From positions 25,744 through 89,743 of the forward strand of contig NZ_JAAMQJ010000019.1 in the NCBI RefSeq assembly GCF_013523125.1: a stretch of 64,000 nt of DNA, in the 5' to 3' direction. The notes below the pieces were generated by a model. The model searched no databases. It saw only the letters and a list, made by a program, of their open reading frames with translations, and had not been told where the DNA came from. Positions 1 through 9,549 of this stretch are shown here, one piece after another. This DNA is from Pseudomonas entomophila. Its GTDB lineage: Bacteria > Pseudomonadota > Gammaproteobacteria > Pseudomonadales > Pseudomonadaceae. A program made the position numbers and the translations under genes. Each line of letters begins with the position of its first letter. Within the stretch, counting starts at the first letter, position 1.

Positions 1-1831
1 GCCCGTCGGCCTGCGCCGGCTGGCCGAAGCCGACCTGGAGACCCTGGCCGATGAATTGCGCCAGGAGTTGCTCTATTGCGTCGGTGAAACCGGTGGGCAT
101 TTTGGCGCCGGCCTGGGCGTGATCGAGCTGACCATCGCCCTGCACTACGTCTTCGACACGCCCGACGATCGGCTGGTGTGGGACGTCGGCCACCAGGCCT
201 ACCCGCACAAGATCCTCACCGGGCGGCGCCAGCGCATGCACACCCTGCGGCAGAAGGACGGCGTCGCCGCCTTCCCGCGCCGGGTCGAGAGCGAGTACGA
301 CACCTTCGGCGTCGGGCACTCGAGCACCTCGATCAGCGCCGCCCTGGGCATGGCCATCGCCGCCCGCCTGCAGAACGACCCGCGCAAGTCGATCGCGGTG
401 ATCGGTGACGGCGCGTTGACCGCCGGCATGGCGTTCGAGGCGCTCAACCACGCCCAGGAAGTGGACGCCGACATGCTGGTGATCCTCAACGACAACGACA
501 TGTCGATCTCGCGCAACGTCGGCGGTCTGTCCAACTACCTGGCCAAGATCCTCTCGAGCCGGACCTACACCAGCATGCGCGAGGGCAGCAAGAAAGTGCT
601 CTCGCGGCTGCCGGGTGCCTGGGAAATCGCCCGGCGCACCGAGGAGTACGCCAAGGGCATGCTGGTGCCCGGCACGCTGTTCGAGGAGCTGGGCTGGAAC
701 TACATCGGCCCGATCGACGGCCATGACCTGCCGACCCTGATCGCCACCCTGCGCAACATGCGCGACCTCAAGGGCCCGCAGTTCCTGCACGTGGTCACCA
801 AGAAGGGCAAGGGCTTCGCGCCTGCCGAGGTCGACCCGATCGGCTACCACGCCATCACCAAGCTGGAACCGGCCAACGCGCCGCCCGTCGCGCCGCGCAA
901 GGCGACCGGGCCGAAGTATTCGGCGGTGTTCGGCCAGTGGCTGTGCGACATGGCCGCCGCCGATACGCGCCTGGTCGGCATTACCCCGGCCATGAAGGAA
1001 GGTTCCGACCTGGTGGCATTCAGCGAGCGCTACCCCGAGCGCTACTTCGACGTGGCGATCGCCGAGCAGCACGCCGTCACCTTGGCGGCCGGCATGGCCT
1101 GCGAGGGTGCCAAGCCGGTGGTGGCGATCTACTCCACCTTCCTGCAGCGTGGCTACGACCAGCTGATCCACGACGTGGCCGTGCAGAACCTCGACGTGCT
1201 GTTCGCCATCGACCGTGCCGGCCTGGTGGGTGAAGACGGCCCGACCCATGCCGGCAGCTTCGACCTGTCCTTCCTGCGTTGCATCCCCGGCATGCTGATC
1301 ATGGCGCCGAGCGACGAAGGCGAGCTGCGCAAGATGCTCAGCACCGGTTACCTCTACGAAGGCCCGGCGGCGGTGCGCTACCCCCGCGGCAACGGCCCGA
1401 ATGCCTTGATCGGCGGCGACCTGGACCCGCTGGAGATCGGCAAGGGCGTCGTTCGCCGCCAGGGCAAGGACGTCGCGCTGCTGGTGTTCGGCGTGCAACT
1501 GGCCGAGGCGTTGAAAGTGGCCGAGACGCTGGACGCCACCGTGGTCGACATGCGCTTCGTCAAACCCCTGGACGAGGCTCTGATCCGCGAACTGGCCGGC
1601 AGCCATGCGCTGCTGGTGACGGTCGAGGAAAACGCCATCATGGGCGGTGCGGGCGCGGCGGTCGGCGAGTTCCTGGCCCGTGAGGCGCTGGTCAAGCCCT
1701 TGCTGCACCTGGGGCTGCCGGACCTCTACGTCGAGCACGCCAAGCCGGCGCAGATGCTGGCCGAATGCGGCCTGGACGCTCCCGGCATCGAAGCGGCCGT
1801 GCGCGCGCGGATGGCCTTGCTCGGCCTCTGA
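1..1831 (+). CDS. dxs: 1-deoxy-D-xylulose-5-phosphate synthase, 5' end missing
   Basis: Makes DXP from pyruvate and glyceraldehyde 3-phosphate, the first step of the MEP isoprenoid pathway; DXP also feeds thiamine and pyridoxal synthesis. It is a cytosolic thiamine-pyrophosphate enzyme. The open frame runs in from the window edge (frame of base 2, reading [19 protein letters not shown]), so the true start lies upstream and the TTG at 56 is internal. The TPP/Mg motif starts with GDG at about 403-411 and continues to NDND. The catalytic Glu of the EQHAV segment is at 1064-1066, and the C-terminal transketolase domain is intact. Roughly 610 residues are visible of about 630 expected. A short GC hairpin (1835-1852) without a clear U-tract follows the stop. 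Confidence 0.97.
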   Translation, partial: PVGLRRLAEADLETLADELRQELLYCVGETGGHFGAGLGVIELTIALHYVFDTPDDRLVWDVGHQAYPHKILTGRRQRMHTLRQKDGVAAFPRRVESEYDTFGVGHSSTSISAALGMAIAARLQNDPRKSIAVIGDGALTAGMAFEALNHAQEVDADMLVILNDNDMSISRNVGGLSNYLAKILSSRTYTSMREGSKKVLSRLPGAWEIARRTEEYAKGMLVPGTLFEELGWNYIGPIDGHDLPTLIATLRNMRDLKGPQFLHVVTKKGKGFAPAEVDPIGYHAITKLEPANAPPVAPRKATGPKYSAVFGQWLCDMAAADTRLVGITPAMKEGSDLVAFSERYPERYFDVAIAEQHAVTLAAGMACEGAKPVVAIYSTFLQRGYDQLIHDVAVQNLDVLFAIDRAGLVGEDGPTHAGSFDLSFLRCIPGMLIMAPSDEGELRKMLSTGYLYEGPAAVRYPRGNGPNALIGGDLDPLEIGKGVVRRQGKDVALLVFGVQLAEALKVAETLDATVVDMRFVKPLDEALIRELAGSHALLVTVEENAIMGGAGAAVGEFLAREALVKPLLHLGLPDLYVEHAKPAQMLAECGLDAPGIEAAVRARMALLGL

Positions 1832-1950
1832 AGCCGGCCCCGCTCGGGGCCGAGCGCTGACAGGGACGCCTGCACCGCGGGCGTCTCTCCTGCCTGATCG
1901 TCTGTCGACGGGGTCATTGCCAGCGGGCGCAGCCGCCCGGGCCGGACGCC

Positions 1951-2568
1951 TTACGTCGGCGGCACTTCACCCTGATGTTCGTTGCCCATCATGTGCCCGA
2001 GCTTGCCGGCCTTGGTCGCCAGGTAATGGCTGTTGTGCGGGTTGTGCCCAGTGTGCAGCGGGACCCGCTCGGCCACCGCGATGCCCATGCCGCCCAGGGC
2101 CTTGACCTTGCGCGGGTTGTTGGTCATCAGGCGCAGTGAGGTCACGCCCAGGTGCTCGAGCATCGGCAGGCACATGGCGTAATCACGCTGATCGGCGGCG
2201 AAGCCCAGGCGCTCGTTGGCTTCGACGGTGTCGGCGCCCCCGTCCTGCAGTTCGTAGGCCCGGATCTTGTTGAGCAGGCCGATGCCTCGCCCTTCCTGAC
2301 GCAGGTACAGCAACACGCCACGACCCTCACGGGCGATGGCCTGCAGGGCCGCCTCGAGCTGCGAGCCACAGTCGCAGCGCTGACTGAACAAGGCATCGCC
2401 GGTCAGGCACTCGGAATGCAGCCGCCCCAGCACGGGCTTGCCATCGGCCACATCACCCAAGCTGAGCACCACGTGTTCGCGGCCCGTGGCCTCATCGAGA
2501 AAGCCGTGCATGGTGAAGGTCGCGAAAGGCGTGGGGAGTTTGGAGGCGGCGACGAAAACGACGGGCAC
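1951..2568 (-). CDS. ribA: GTP cyclohydrolase II (stand-alone)
   Basis: Converts GTP to 2,5-diamino-6-ribosylamino-pyrimidinone 5'-phosphate, formate and pyrophosphate, the committed step of riboflavin synthesis. With the GTG start at 2568 the protein has 205 residues, and the zinc ligands fall at C54, C65 and C67 as in E. coli RibA. The [16 protein letters not shown] and TNNPRK segments are intact. GTG is chosen because an AGGAG Shine-Dalgarno sits 7-8 bases upstream; the in-frame ATG at 2601 would add 11 residues and lacks such a site. The gene stands apart from the rib operon further right and is probably the only working GTP cyclohydrolase II here, since the ribBX product has lost the zinc ligands. 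Confidence 0.95.
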   Translation of the reverse strand: MPVVFVAASKLPTPFATFTMHGFLDEATGREHVVLSLGDVADGKPVLGRLHSECLTGDALFSQRCDCGSQLEAALQAIAREGRGVLLYLRQEGRGIGLLNKIRAYELQDGGADTVEANERLGFAADQRDYAMCLPMLEHLGVTSLRLMTNNPRKVKALGGMGIAVAERVPLHTGHNPHNSHYLATKAGKLGHMMGNEHQGEVPPT

Positions 2569-2610
2569 GTTGTGCTCCTGATTGGTAACTTGGAATTTCA
2601 CGTGAGGGCG

Positions 2611-2619
2611 ATTGTATCA
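2611..2619 (-). promoter_or_regulatory. candidate extended -10 promoter of ribA
   Basis: Read on the minus strand this is TGATACAAT, a TGn extended -10 with hexamer TACAAT, ending about 43 bases before the ribA GTG. No good -35 is seen, which is common for extended -10 promoters. Confidence 0.4.
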
Positions 2620-2661
2620 GCAGGGCGCACGGTGTGCGCGAGCAGGATTCTGAGGTGATGC

Positions 2662-2676
2662 ATCGAACCGTTCGAT
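2662..2676. promoter_or_regulatory. perfect 15-bp palindrome upstream of ribA
   Basis: ATCGAAC-C-GTTCGAT, two perfect 7-base arms around one base, in the 155-base gap between ribA and the binding-protein gene. It lies about 45 bases upstream of the candidate ribA -10. It may be an operator, but no regulator is known to me for this exact sequence. Confidence 0.35.
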
Positions 2677-2723
2677 CGATGGCATGCCCGGGCCGTACGG
2701 CTGGCGGCGGGCATCGATGGGGC

Positions 2724-3464
2724 TCATTGCGGACGACTCTGCGGCGTGAACGGATAGGGCTGCTTCCAGCGCTCGAAGATCGGCCGAAGCTCGCCACTGC
2801 GCACCAGTGTTTCCATACGCTGATCGAACAGGTCGCGCAGGGCCTGACTGTCCGGGCCGTCACCGAACGCCAGGTACAGCGGCAGCTCGGTCAGGTGGCT
2901 ACGGCGGAACAGCCGCTTATCCTGCGCCTGCTCCAGCACATAGTCGACCTCGGTGAGCGAATCGATGTAGAAGTCCACCCGGTCATGCTCGAGCATGGGC
3001 AGGATGCCCTCGCGTCGCTGGATCTCGCGGAACTGTTCGATGTTGGGCAGGTACTGCTTGAAATCGTAGCTGCGTACCCAGGCCAGGCGGTATTGGCCGA
3101 TGGTCTGTACGCTAGGCATGGGCCGGTTGGCCAGGCCCAGCACGTAGATATGGTCCATGTCGAAGTGCCAGCGCGGGTAGAGATAGTCCTTCTCGCCCTG
3201 GTAGGCCCCGACCCAGGCATCGGCCTGGCCACGCCTGACCAGCCCGACCGCACGGCTGTAAGGCGCGCTCTGGGCCTCGACCTTGACCCCGACCGGCTCG
3301 TACACCTTGCGCAGCACGTCCCAGGCCAGGCCGGTACCGTCAGCATTGGTGTAGTCGATCCAGGCTTCGCTGACCAGACGGATCTGCTCGGGAAGCGCGG
3401 CGGCCATGACCTGCGGGCTGCCGGTCACGAGCGCCAGGCACAACAGCAGGTACTTCATGACCAT
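2724..3464 (-). CDS. periplasmic solute-binding protein (family 3-like)
   Basis: 246 residues with a signal peptide (MVMKYLLLCLALVTGSPQVMAA, cleavage probably after AMAA/VMAA near residue 22) and a single bilobed domain of the SBP_bac_3 type, judged from features such as the YSRAVGLVRRGQADAWVGAY segment and the C-terminal lobe. The ATG at 3464 is chosen for a GGAGG site 7 bases upstream; a longer frame reaching 3689 overlaps pgpA and has no site. It is the last gene of the thiL-pgpA string, 17 bases after pgpA. No permease or ATPase gene is adjacent, so it may be an orphan binding protein or a sensor-like protein. The ligand is unknown. Confidence 0.8.
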   Translation of the reverse strand: MVMKYLLLCLALVTGSPQVMAAALPEQIRLVSEAWIDYTNADGTGLAWDVLRKVYEPVGVKVEAQSAPYSRAVGLVRRGQADAWVGAYQGEKDYLYPRWHFDMDHIYVLGLANRPMPSVQTIGQYRLAWVRSYDFKQYLPNIEQFREIQRREGILPMLEHDRVDFYIDSLTEVDYVLEQAQDKRLFRRSHLTELPLYLAFGDGPDSQALRDLFDQRMETLVRSGELRPIFERWKQPYPFTPQSRPQ

Positions 3465-3481
3465 CGCGCCACCTCCGTGTC

Positions 3482-3981
<500 letters not shown>

Positions 3982-3985
<4 letters not shown>

Positions 3986-4947
3986 GGGGTCCCCCTGAAA
4001 TGTTGATAGCCCCGCTGCGTCGGGGTGATGTCGTGGCCCTGCGCATCCAGCAGGCGTACCCCCTGACCGGCCACGGCATGGCCGATGACCTGCACGGGCA
4101 GCCCGGTCTTCTCCAGACAGGATAGTCGCGCAGGCGGCAGGGTGAAGAGCAGGACGTAGTCGTCGCCGCCGGTCAGGGCCGCCTGGTGTGCGGCCTCCTG
4201 CCCGAGCAGGGCCTTCAGCGCATCGGACAGCGGTAGCCGTTCAAGGTTGATTTCCAGGCACAGCCCGGACGCCTTGGCGATGTGGCCGGCGTCGGCGAGC
4301 AGGCCATCGGAAATGTCCAGGGCCGCGCTGGCCTGGCCGCGCAGCGCCTGGCCCAGGGCGAACTGTGGCGAGGGCGCCCAGTAGTGCGCCAGCAGCGGCG
4401 CGGCCACCGCGGGCTGCGCCTGGCGCTCGCCCAGGACCAGCGGCAAGGCACCGGCCGCGTTGCCCAGGTCGCCGCCCACGCAGAGCAGGTCACCGATCTG
4501 AGCGCCGCGGCGGGTAAGTGCCTGGCCCCGTGGCACGTGGCCGAACACCGTCAACGTCAGGCTCAGCGGGCCACGCGTGGTATCGCCGCCCACCAGGCTG
4601 AGCCCGCACTGCCCGGCCATCTGGTCGAGGCCGGCGGCATAGCGGGCCAACCAGTCGACGTCGACCGCCGGTACGGTCAGCGCCAGGGTGAAGCCCAACG
4701 GGGTCGCGCCCATCGCCGCCAGATCACTCGCCGCCACGGCCAACGAACGCTGACCGAGGGCATGCGGATCACAGCCTGTGGGAAAGTGAACGCCGGCCAC
4801 CAGGGTGTCGGTGGACACCGCCAGGCAGGCGCCTGCCGGGACATCGAGCAAGGCGCAATCGTCGCCGATGCCCAAGACCACGCCCTCCCCGCCCCGTGCG
4901 CAACGCGCAGCGGCGAAGAAGCGTGCGATCAGCTCGAACTCACCCAT
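3982..4947 (-). CDS. thiL: thiamine-monophosphate kinase
   Basis: Phosphorylates thiamine monophosphate to thiamine pyrophosphate, the cofactor of Dxs and other enzymes. The 321-residue protein has the AIR-synthase/ThiL fold with GIGDDCALLD near residue 27, STDTLVAGVHF near 46, the SDLAAMGA segment near 74, VGGDTTRG near 119 and DISDGLLAD near 211, all conserved nucleotide and metal-binding elements. It starts 18 bases after nusB and overlaps pgpA, placing it in the nrdR-rib-nusB-thiL-pgpA transcription unit. Confidence 0.96.
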
Positions 4948-4965
4948 GGGCGATTGGCGCCACGG

Positions 4966-5466
4966 TCAGCGCCGTGCCGCCTTGACTTCGGCTTCGCGCA
5001 AGGTCGGAGCCAGCTTGTCCAGCACGCCGTTGACGAACTTGTGGCCGTCGGTGGCGCCGAAGACCTTGGCCAGCTCCACACCTTCGTTGATGACCACGCG
5101 GTAAGGCACGTCGACGCGCTTGATCAGTTCCCAGGTGGACAGGCGCAGCACGGCCAGTTCGACGGGGTCCAGCTCGTCCAGCGTCAGGTTCAGGCAGGGC
5201 GCCAGGGCGCTGTCGATCTCGCTCTTGATCGCCGGCACGCCGTGCAGAATCTCGCGGAAGTAGGCGCCGTCGATGTCGGTGAAGTCGTTGTCGACGCGGA
5301 ACTGCGCTTCGATCTCGTTCAGCGAATGCTTGGCCATGTGCCACTGGTACAGGGCCTGGGTCGCGAGCTTGCGCGCCTCGCGGCGCTTGAGGCTCTTGGA
5401 CGGCTTGCCGGCGTCGGCCGGCTTGGGCTCGCGCGGGTTGAAACGATCGCTGTCGTCGCTAATCAC
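4966..5466 (-). CDS. nusB: transcription antitermination protein NusB
   Basis: Binds boxA RNA together with NusE (S10) and supports antitermination of rRNA transcription. With the GTG start at 5466 the protein has 166 residues, including an N-terminal charged extension (about 25 residues) before the [16 protein letters not shown] core and the C-terminal [10 protein letters not shown] helix. The start is chosen because GTG overlaps the ribH stop as GTGA and a GGAGG lies 6 bases upstream. The ribH-nusB coupling is conserved in many proteobacteria. Confidence 0.95.
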   Translation of the reverse strand: MISDDSDRFNPREPKPADAGKPSKSLKRREARKLATQALYQWHMAKHSLNEIEAQFRVDNDFTDIDGAYFREILHGVPAIKSEIDSALAPCLNLTLDELDPVELAVLRLSTWELIKRVDVPYRVVINEGVELAKVFGATDGHKFVNGVLDKLAPTLREAEVKAARR

Positions 5467-5939
5467 TTGGCCTCCAACTGCGCCAGCAGGCTGACCATTT
5501 CCAGGGCCGACAGGGCGGCTTCGGCGCCTTTGTTGCCCGCCTTGGTGCCGGAACGCTCGATGGCCTGCTCGATGGAGTCGACGGTCAGCACGCCGAAGGC
5601 GACCGGTACGCCGAATTCCATGGAGACCTGGGCCAGGCCCTTGGTGCATTCGCCGGCCACGTATTCGAAGTGCGGAGTACCACCGCGAATGACCGCGCCC
5701 AGGGCGATGATTGCGTCGTACTCGCCTTTCTGGGCGATCTTCTGGGCGACCAGCGGGATCTCGAAGGCGCCTGGGGCACGGATGAGGGTGATTTCGCTTT
5801 CGGCGACACCATGGCGAACCAGGGCGTCGACGGCGCCGCTGACCAGGCTTTCGACGACGAAGCTGTTGAAACGGCCAACCACCAAGGCATAGCGACCTTT
5901 GGGGGCGATGAAGGTACCTTCGATGGTCTTCAGGGTCAT
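5463..5939 (-). CDS. ribH: 6,7-dimethyl-8-ribityllumazine synthase
   Basis: Condenses 5-amino-6-ribitylaminouracil with dihydroxybutanone phosphate to give lumazine, the penultimate step to riboflavin. The 158-residue protein contains the RFNSFV substrate loop near residue 23, GAFEIP near 57, [16 protein letters not shown] near 81-96 with the catalytic His, and the FGVLT strand. Overlaps nusB by 4 bases downstream. It forms the usual oligomeric shell in the cytosol in this family. Confidence 0.97.
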   Translation of the reverse strand: MTLKTIEGTFIAPKGRYALVVGRFNSFVVESLVSGAVDALVRHGVAESEITLIRAPGAFEIPLVAQKIAQKGEYDAIIALGAVIRGGTPHFEYVAGECTKGLAQVSMEFGVPVAFGVLTVDSIEQAIERSGTKAGNKGAEAALSALEMVSLLAQLEAK

Positions 5940-6030
5940 TCGGGTGTTCTCATCTTAAAGAGCGAGGCCGCCAACGAGCGGCCTGCGAAAGGGTTTTGCC
6001 ACGAGCGGCGAGGCGATCGCAGCGCTCGCC
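5940..6030 (-). other. ribBX-ribH spacer with two GC hairpins
   Basis: A 91-base spacer inside the rib operon. It can form AGGCCGC/GCGGCCT (5965-5984) and GAGGCGA/TCGCCTC (6010-6032, overlapping the ribBX stop). Neither has a U-tract, so they look more like mRNA-processing or stability elements than terminators. I see no FMN riboswitch signature here. Confidence 0.35.
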
Positions 6031-7122
6031 TCACTCGGAGGGCACGTATTCTACAACTTCCAGATCGAATCCGGATATCGCATTGAACTTCATCGGCGAG
6101 CTCATCAGGCGCATCTTGCGCACACCGAGGTCACGCAGGATCTGCGAACCGGCACCGACGGTGCTGTAGGTGGTCGGCGTCTTGGGCTGCGCTTCGCCTG
6201 CGGCTTCGCGGATGTGCGCCAGCAGCAGGTCGCCGTCCAGCGGATGACCGAGCAGCAGCACCACACCGCTGCCGGCCTCGGCCACGGCAGCCATGGCGGC
6301 GCGCAGGCTCCAGCGGCCAGGGCTCTTGACCAGCATCAGGTCGCGCAGCGGGTCCATGTTGTGCACGCGCACCAGGGTCGGTTCCTCGGCGCGGATCTCG
6401 CCCAGGGTCAAGGCCATGTGCACGTCACCTTCGACCGAGTCACGGTAGGTGACCAGGTTGAACTGCCCCAGCTCGGTGTCCATCACCTGCTCGGTGACCC
6501 GCTGGACGGTACGTTCGTGGATCATGCGGTAGTGGATCAGGTCGGCGATGGTGCCGATGCGGATGCCATGCTGGGCGGCGAACGCTTCCAGCTCCGGGCG
6601 ACGCGACATGGTGCCGTCGTCGTTCATCACTTCGCAGATCACGCCACTGGCCTCGAACCCGGCCATGCGCGCCAGGTCACAAGCCGCTTCGGTGTGGCCG
6701 GCACGCGCCAGCACGCCGCCGGGCTGGGCCATCAGCGGAAAGATGTGCCCCGGGCTGACGATGTCCTCGGCCTTGGCGTCGCGCGCGGCCGCAGCCTGCA
6801 CGGTGCGGGCGCGGTCGGCGGCCGAAATGCCGGTGGTGACGCCTTCGGCGGCCTCGATCGACACGGTGAACTTGGTGCCGAAGCCCGAACCGTTGCGCGG
6901 TGCCATCAGCGGCAGCTTGAGCGTTTCGCAGCGCTCGCGGGTCATCGGCATGCAGATCAGGCCACGGGCGTGCTTGGCCATGAAGTTGATGTGCTCGGCC
7001 TGGCAGCACTCGGCGGCCATGATGATGTCGCCTTCGTTCTCGCGGTCTTCGTCATCCATCAAGATGACCATCTTGCCTTGGCGGATGTCTTCCACCAGCT
7101 CTTCGATACTGTCGAGCGCCAC
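6031..7122 (-). CDS. ribB: 3,4-dihydroxy-2-butanone 4-phosphate synthase with degenerate GTP cyclohydrolase II-like domain
   Basis: The N-terminal half (about 1-205) is a full DHBP synthase with the DDEDRENEGD metal/substrate motif at residues 23-32 and the GHTEAACDL segment; it converts ribulose 5-phosphate to DHBP for RibH. The C-terminal half resembles GTP cyclohydrolase II but reads RVHNMDPLRDLML where the enzyme has its SEC...RCDC zinc cysteines, and the QEGRGIG and NNPRK elements are gone, so it should not hydrolyse GTP. Such proteins have been called RibBX. The GTG at 7122 gives 363 residues and follows a G-rich site; ATG at 7140 is less likely. Gap to ribE is 18 bases. Confidence 0.93.
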   Translation of the reverse strand: MALDSIEELVEDIRQGKMVILMDDEDRENEGDIIMAAECCQAEHINFMAKHARGLICMPMTRERCETLKLPLMAPRNGSGFGTKFTVSIEAAEGVTTGISAADRARTVQAAAARDAKAEDIVSPGHIFPLMAQPGGVLARAGHTEAACDLARMAGFEASGVICEVMNDDGTMSRRPELEAFAAQHGIRIGTIADLIHYRMIHERTVQRVTEQVMDTELGQFNLVTYRDSVEGDVHMALTLGEIRAEEPTLVRVHNMDPLRDLMLVKSPGRWSLRAAMAAVAEAGSGVVLLLGHPLDGDLLLAHIREAAGEAQPKTPTTYSTVGAGSQILRDLGVRKMRLMSSPMKFNAISGFDLEVVEYVPSE

Positions 7123-7140
7123 GCGGCACCCCCTTCTCAA

Positions 7141-7806
7141 TCAGGATTTCAGGTAGCCGTTGGCGGCCAGGAAGCTTTCGGTGATGCCACTGCCCTTGCT
7201 CGACTCGGCGGCCTTGTCGCCCAGCAGCAGGCGCTCCAGGTAACGGGCCAGCAGGTCGACCTCAAGGTTCACCCGACGCCCTGGGCGGTAGTCGGCCATG
7301 ATGGTTTCGGACAGGGTATGCGGGACGATGGTCAGCTCGAATTCGGCGCCATCGACCTCGTTGACCGTCAGGCTGGTGCCGTCGACGGTGATCGAGCCCT
7401 TGTGGGCGATGTACTTGGCCAGCTCCTTGGGTGCACGCACGCGGAACTGGATGGCGCGGGCGTTATCGCTGCGCGAGATGATTTCGCCGACACCATCGAC
7501 GTGGCCGCTGACCAGGTGACCGCCCAGGCGGGTGGTCGGCGTCAGGGCTTTCTCGAGGTTGACGCGGCTGCCGTTCTTCAGCTCGGTGAAGGCGGTGCGG
7601 GCCAGTGTCTCGCGACTGACGTCGGCGCAGAAGCCGTCGCCCGGCAGTTCCACGGCGGTCAGGCAGACGCCATTGACGGCGATGCTGTCGCCCAGCTTGA
7701 CGTCGCCCAGGTCGAGCTTGCCGGTCTGGACGTGAACACGGTAGTCGCCACCCTGTGGAGACAGGCTGCGGATACTGCCGATCGATTCGATGATGCCTGT
7801 GAACAT
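7141..7806 (-). CDS. ribE: riboflavin synthase alpha subunit
   Basis: Dismutates two lumazine molecules to riboflavin. The 221-residue protein shows the two internal lumazine-binding repeats: repeat 1 (MFTGIIE start, VNGVCLTAVE near residue 44) and repeat 2 (GHLVSGHVDGVG near 97, VDGTSLTVNEV near 142). The ATG at 7806 is preceded by GAGGAGG at 7 bases and matches the invariant MFTGI start. Named ribE here (ribC in some schemes). Confidence 0.96.
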   Translation of the reverse strand: MFTGIIESIGSIRSLSPQGGDYRVHVQTGKLDLGDVKLGDSIAVNGVCLTAVELPGDGFCADVSRETLARTAFTELKNGSRVNLEKALTPTTRLGGHLVSGHVDGVGEIISRSDNARAIQFRVRAPKELAKYIAHKGSITVDGTSLTVNEVDGAEFELTIVPHTLSETIMADYRPGRRVNLEVDLLARYLERLLLGDKAAESSKGSGITESFLAANGYLKS

Positions 7807-7846
7807 GAGTCCTCCTCGGGGCAAGGCGTGTACGGCGTGCCGGCGA

Positions 7847-8977
7847 TTATACGCCGACGGCCGCCTGGGGGATGGCCGTGATGCGCCAGTCATCGCCGAC
7901 GGCGCGCACGTCGGTGATGGTCAGGCGAGGCGCCTGGTCCATGCGCGACAAGGGCCAGTCGAGCAAGGGCCGGGCGGCGGAACCCAGGAAGGTGCCGGCG
8001 ACGAACAGCTGGTATTCGTCGATCGCACCTTGCTGGGCGAAGGCGCCGATCAGGCCGGCACCGGCTTCGAGCAGCACCTCGTGCAGCCCGCGCGCAGCCA
8101 GCACGCGCAGCAGCGCCGGCAGGTCGACGTGGCCCGCCTCGCCGGGCAGGCTCAGCAGTTCATGGCCGGCCTCGGCGTAGGCCGGGTCGAGCGGCTGCGC
8201 GGTCACCACCAGCGCCGGACCGGCCTGGTAGAACGGCGCGTCCAGCGGCAGACGCAGGCGTCCATCGATCAGCACCCGCACCGGCGGCCGCGACAGGGCC
8301 AGGGCGGTGCAGTCAGGGTCCAGGCCCAGCTCGGTGCCGCGTACGGTCATTCGTGCACCGTCCATCAGCACACTGGCAGCGCTGGTCAGCACGGCACTGG
8401 AGCGGGCGCGCAGACGTTGCACGGCGCTGCGCGCGGCAGGCCCGGTGATCCACTGGCTCTCGCCGCTGGCCATGGCGGTACGGCCATCCAGGCTCATGGC
8501 CAGCTTGGCGCGCACGAACGGCAGGCCCTGCTCCATGCGCTTGAGAAAGCCGGGGTTGAGCGCCCGCGCCTGCGTCTCGAGCACGCCGCTGTGCACCTCG
8601 ATGCCGGCCTCGGCCAGGCGCTGCAGGCCCTGCCCGGCGACTTGGGGATTGGGGTCACGCATGGCCGCCACCACGCGGGCCACGCCGGCCTCGATCAGCG
8701 CGTTGGCACACGGGGGGGTGCGACCCTGGTGGCTGCACGGCTCAAGGGTGACGTAGGCGCAGGCACCTTGCGCACGGGCGCCTGCCTGGCGCAGCGCATG
8801 GACCTCGGCATGGGGTTCGCCGGCACGCACGTGCCAGCCCTCGCCCACCACCTCGCCGTCACGCACGATCACGCAGCCGACCCGGGGGTTGGGATGCGTG
8901 CTGTAGAGCCCCTTGCGCGCCAGTTCGAGGGCGCGGGCCATGTAATGGGCGTCGAGGATCGCGGTCTGGCTGGACAT
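7847..8977 (-). CDS. ribD: bifunctional riboflavin deaminase/reductase
   Basis: Catalyses the deamination and then the reduction that lead from the RibA product to the ribitylaminouracil phosphate. The N-terminal cytidine-deaminase-like domain has the HPNPRVGCV start, H56-A-E58 and the zinc motif PCSHQGRTPPC (C81, C90). The C-terminal reductase domain (about 150-376) has the AMSLDGRTA segment. ATG at 8977 gives 376 residues; a GTG at 8983, overlapping the nrdR stop as GTGA, would add two residues and cannot be excluded. The overlap or near-overlap with nrdR implies one transcript. Confidence 0.95.
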   Translation of the reverse strand: MSSQTAILDAHYMARALELARKGLYSTHPNPRVGCVIVRDGEVVGEGWHVRAGEPHAEVHALRQAGARAQGACAYVTLEPCSHQGRTPPCANALIEAGVARVVAAMRDPNPQVAGQGLQRLAEAGIEVHSGVLETQARALNPGFLKRMEQGLPFVRAKLAMSLDGRTAMASGESQWITGPAARSAVQRLRARSSAVLTSAASVLMDGARMTVRGTELGLDPDCTALALSRPPVRVLIDGRLRLPLDAPFYQAGPALVVTAQPLDPAYAEAGHELLSLPGEAGHVDLPALLRVLAARGLHEVLLEAGAGLIGAFAQQGAIDEYQLFVAGTFLGSAARPLLDWPLSRMDQAPRLTITDVRAVGDDWRITAIPQAAVGV

Positions 8978-8979
8978 GC

Positions 8980-9444
8980 TCACTCTTTGGCCGGCTCGCG
9001 GGCCAGTCGGTCGATTTCTTCGCGGAACTCTTCGAGGTCGCGGAAGCTGCGGTAGACGGAGGCAAAACGGATGTAGGCCACTTCGTCGAGCTTGCGCAGC
9101 TCGGCCATCACCAGCTCGCCGACCACCAGCGACTTGACCTCGCGCTCACCCGTGGCCCGCAGCCGGTGCTTGATGTGCGCCAGGGCGGCCTCCAGGCGTT
9201 CGACGCTGACCGGACGCTTTTCCAGCGCGCGCTGCATGCCAGCACGCAGCTTGTCCTCGTCGAAGGGCTGACGTGTGCCGTCCTGCTTGATCAGCCGCGG
9301 CAGCACCAATTCGGCGGTCTCGAAGGTGGTGAACCGCTCGCCACAGGCGACGCACTCGCGTCGGCGGCGGACCTGTTCGCCTTCGGCAACCAGGCGCGAG
9401 TCGATGACCTTGGTGTCGTTGGCACCGCAAAATGGACAGTGCAT
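8980..9444 (-). CDS. nrdR: ribonucleotide reductase regulator NrdR
   Basis: ATP/dATP-sensing repressor that binds NrdR boxes at nrd promoters. The 154-residue protein has the N-terminal zinc ribbon (MHCPFCG with C3 and C6, then [10 protein letters not shown] with C31 and C34) followed by the ATP-cone domain (about 46-138) beginning [17 protein letters not shown]. The ATG at 9444 is the usual family start; upstream in-frame ATG would add 19 unconserved residues. It heads the rib-nusB-thiL-pgpA operon, a conserved arrangement in Pseudomonas. Confidence 0.97.
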   Translation of the reverse strand: MHCPFCGANDTKVIDSRLVAEGEQVRRRRECVACGERFTTFETAELVLPRLIKQDGTRQPFDEDKLRAGMQRALEKRPVSVERLEAALAHIKHRLRATGEREVKSLVVGELVMAELRKLDEVAYIRFASVYRSFRDLEEFREEIDRLAREPAKE

Positions 9445-9473
9445 GGTGGCAGGCAACAAAAAAAGGGAGGGCC

Positions 9474-9501
9474 ATGGTAGCGCATCCCACTGGCAAGACA
9501 A
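9474..9501 (-). promoter_or_regulatory. candidate sigma70 promoter of the nrdR-rib operon
   Basis: On the minus strand TTGTCT (9496-9501), a 16-base spacer and TACCAT (9474-9479), about 30 bases before the nrdR ATG. It lies in the divergent gap with the lipoprotein gene. Confidence 0.4.
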
Positions 9502-9549
9502 GCCAAAGGGGGTACCATCCGGTCAAATCTGCCCGTGAAGGATCTCCCC

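Noticed and set aside
7807..7846. FMN riboswitch in the rib operon
   Set aside because: The gaps are too short (40 bases before ribE, 91 before ribH) and I see none of the conserved RFN-element segments.
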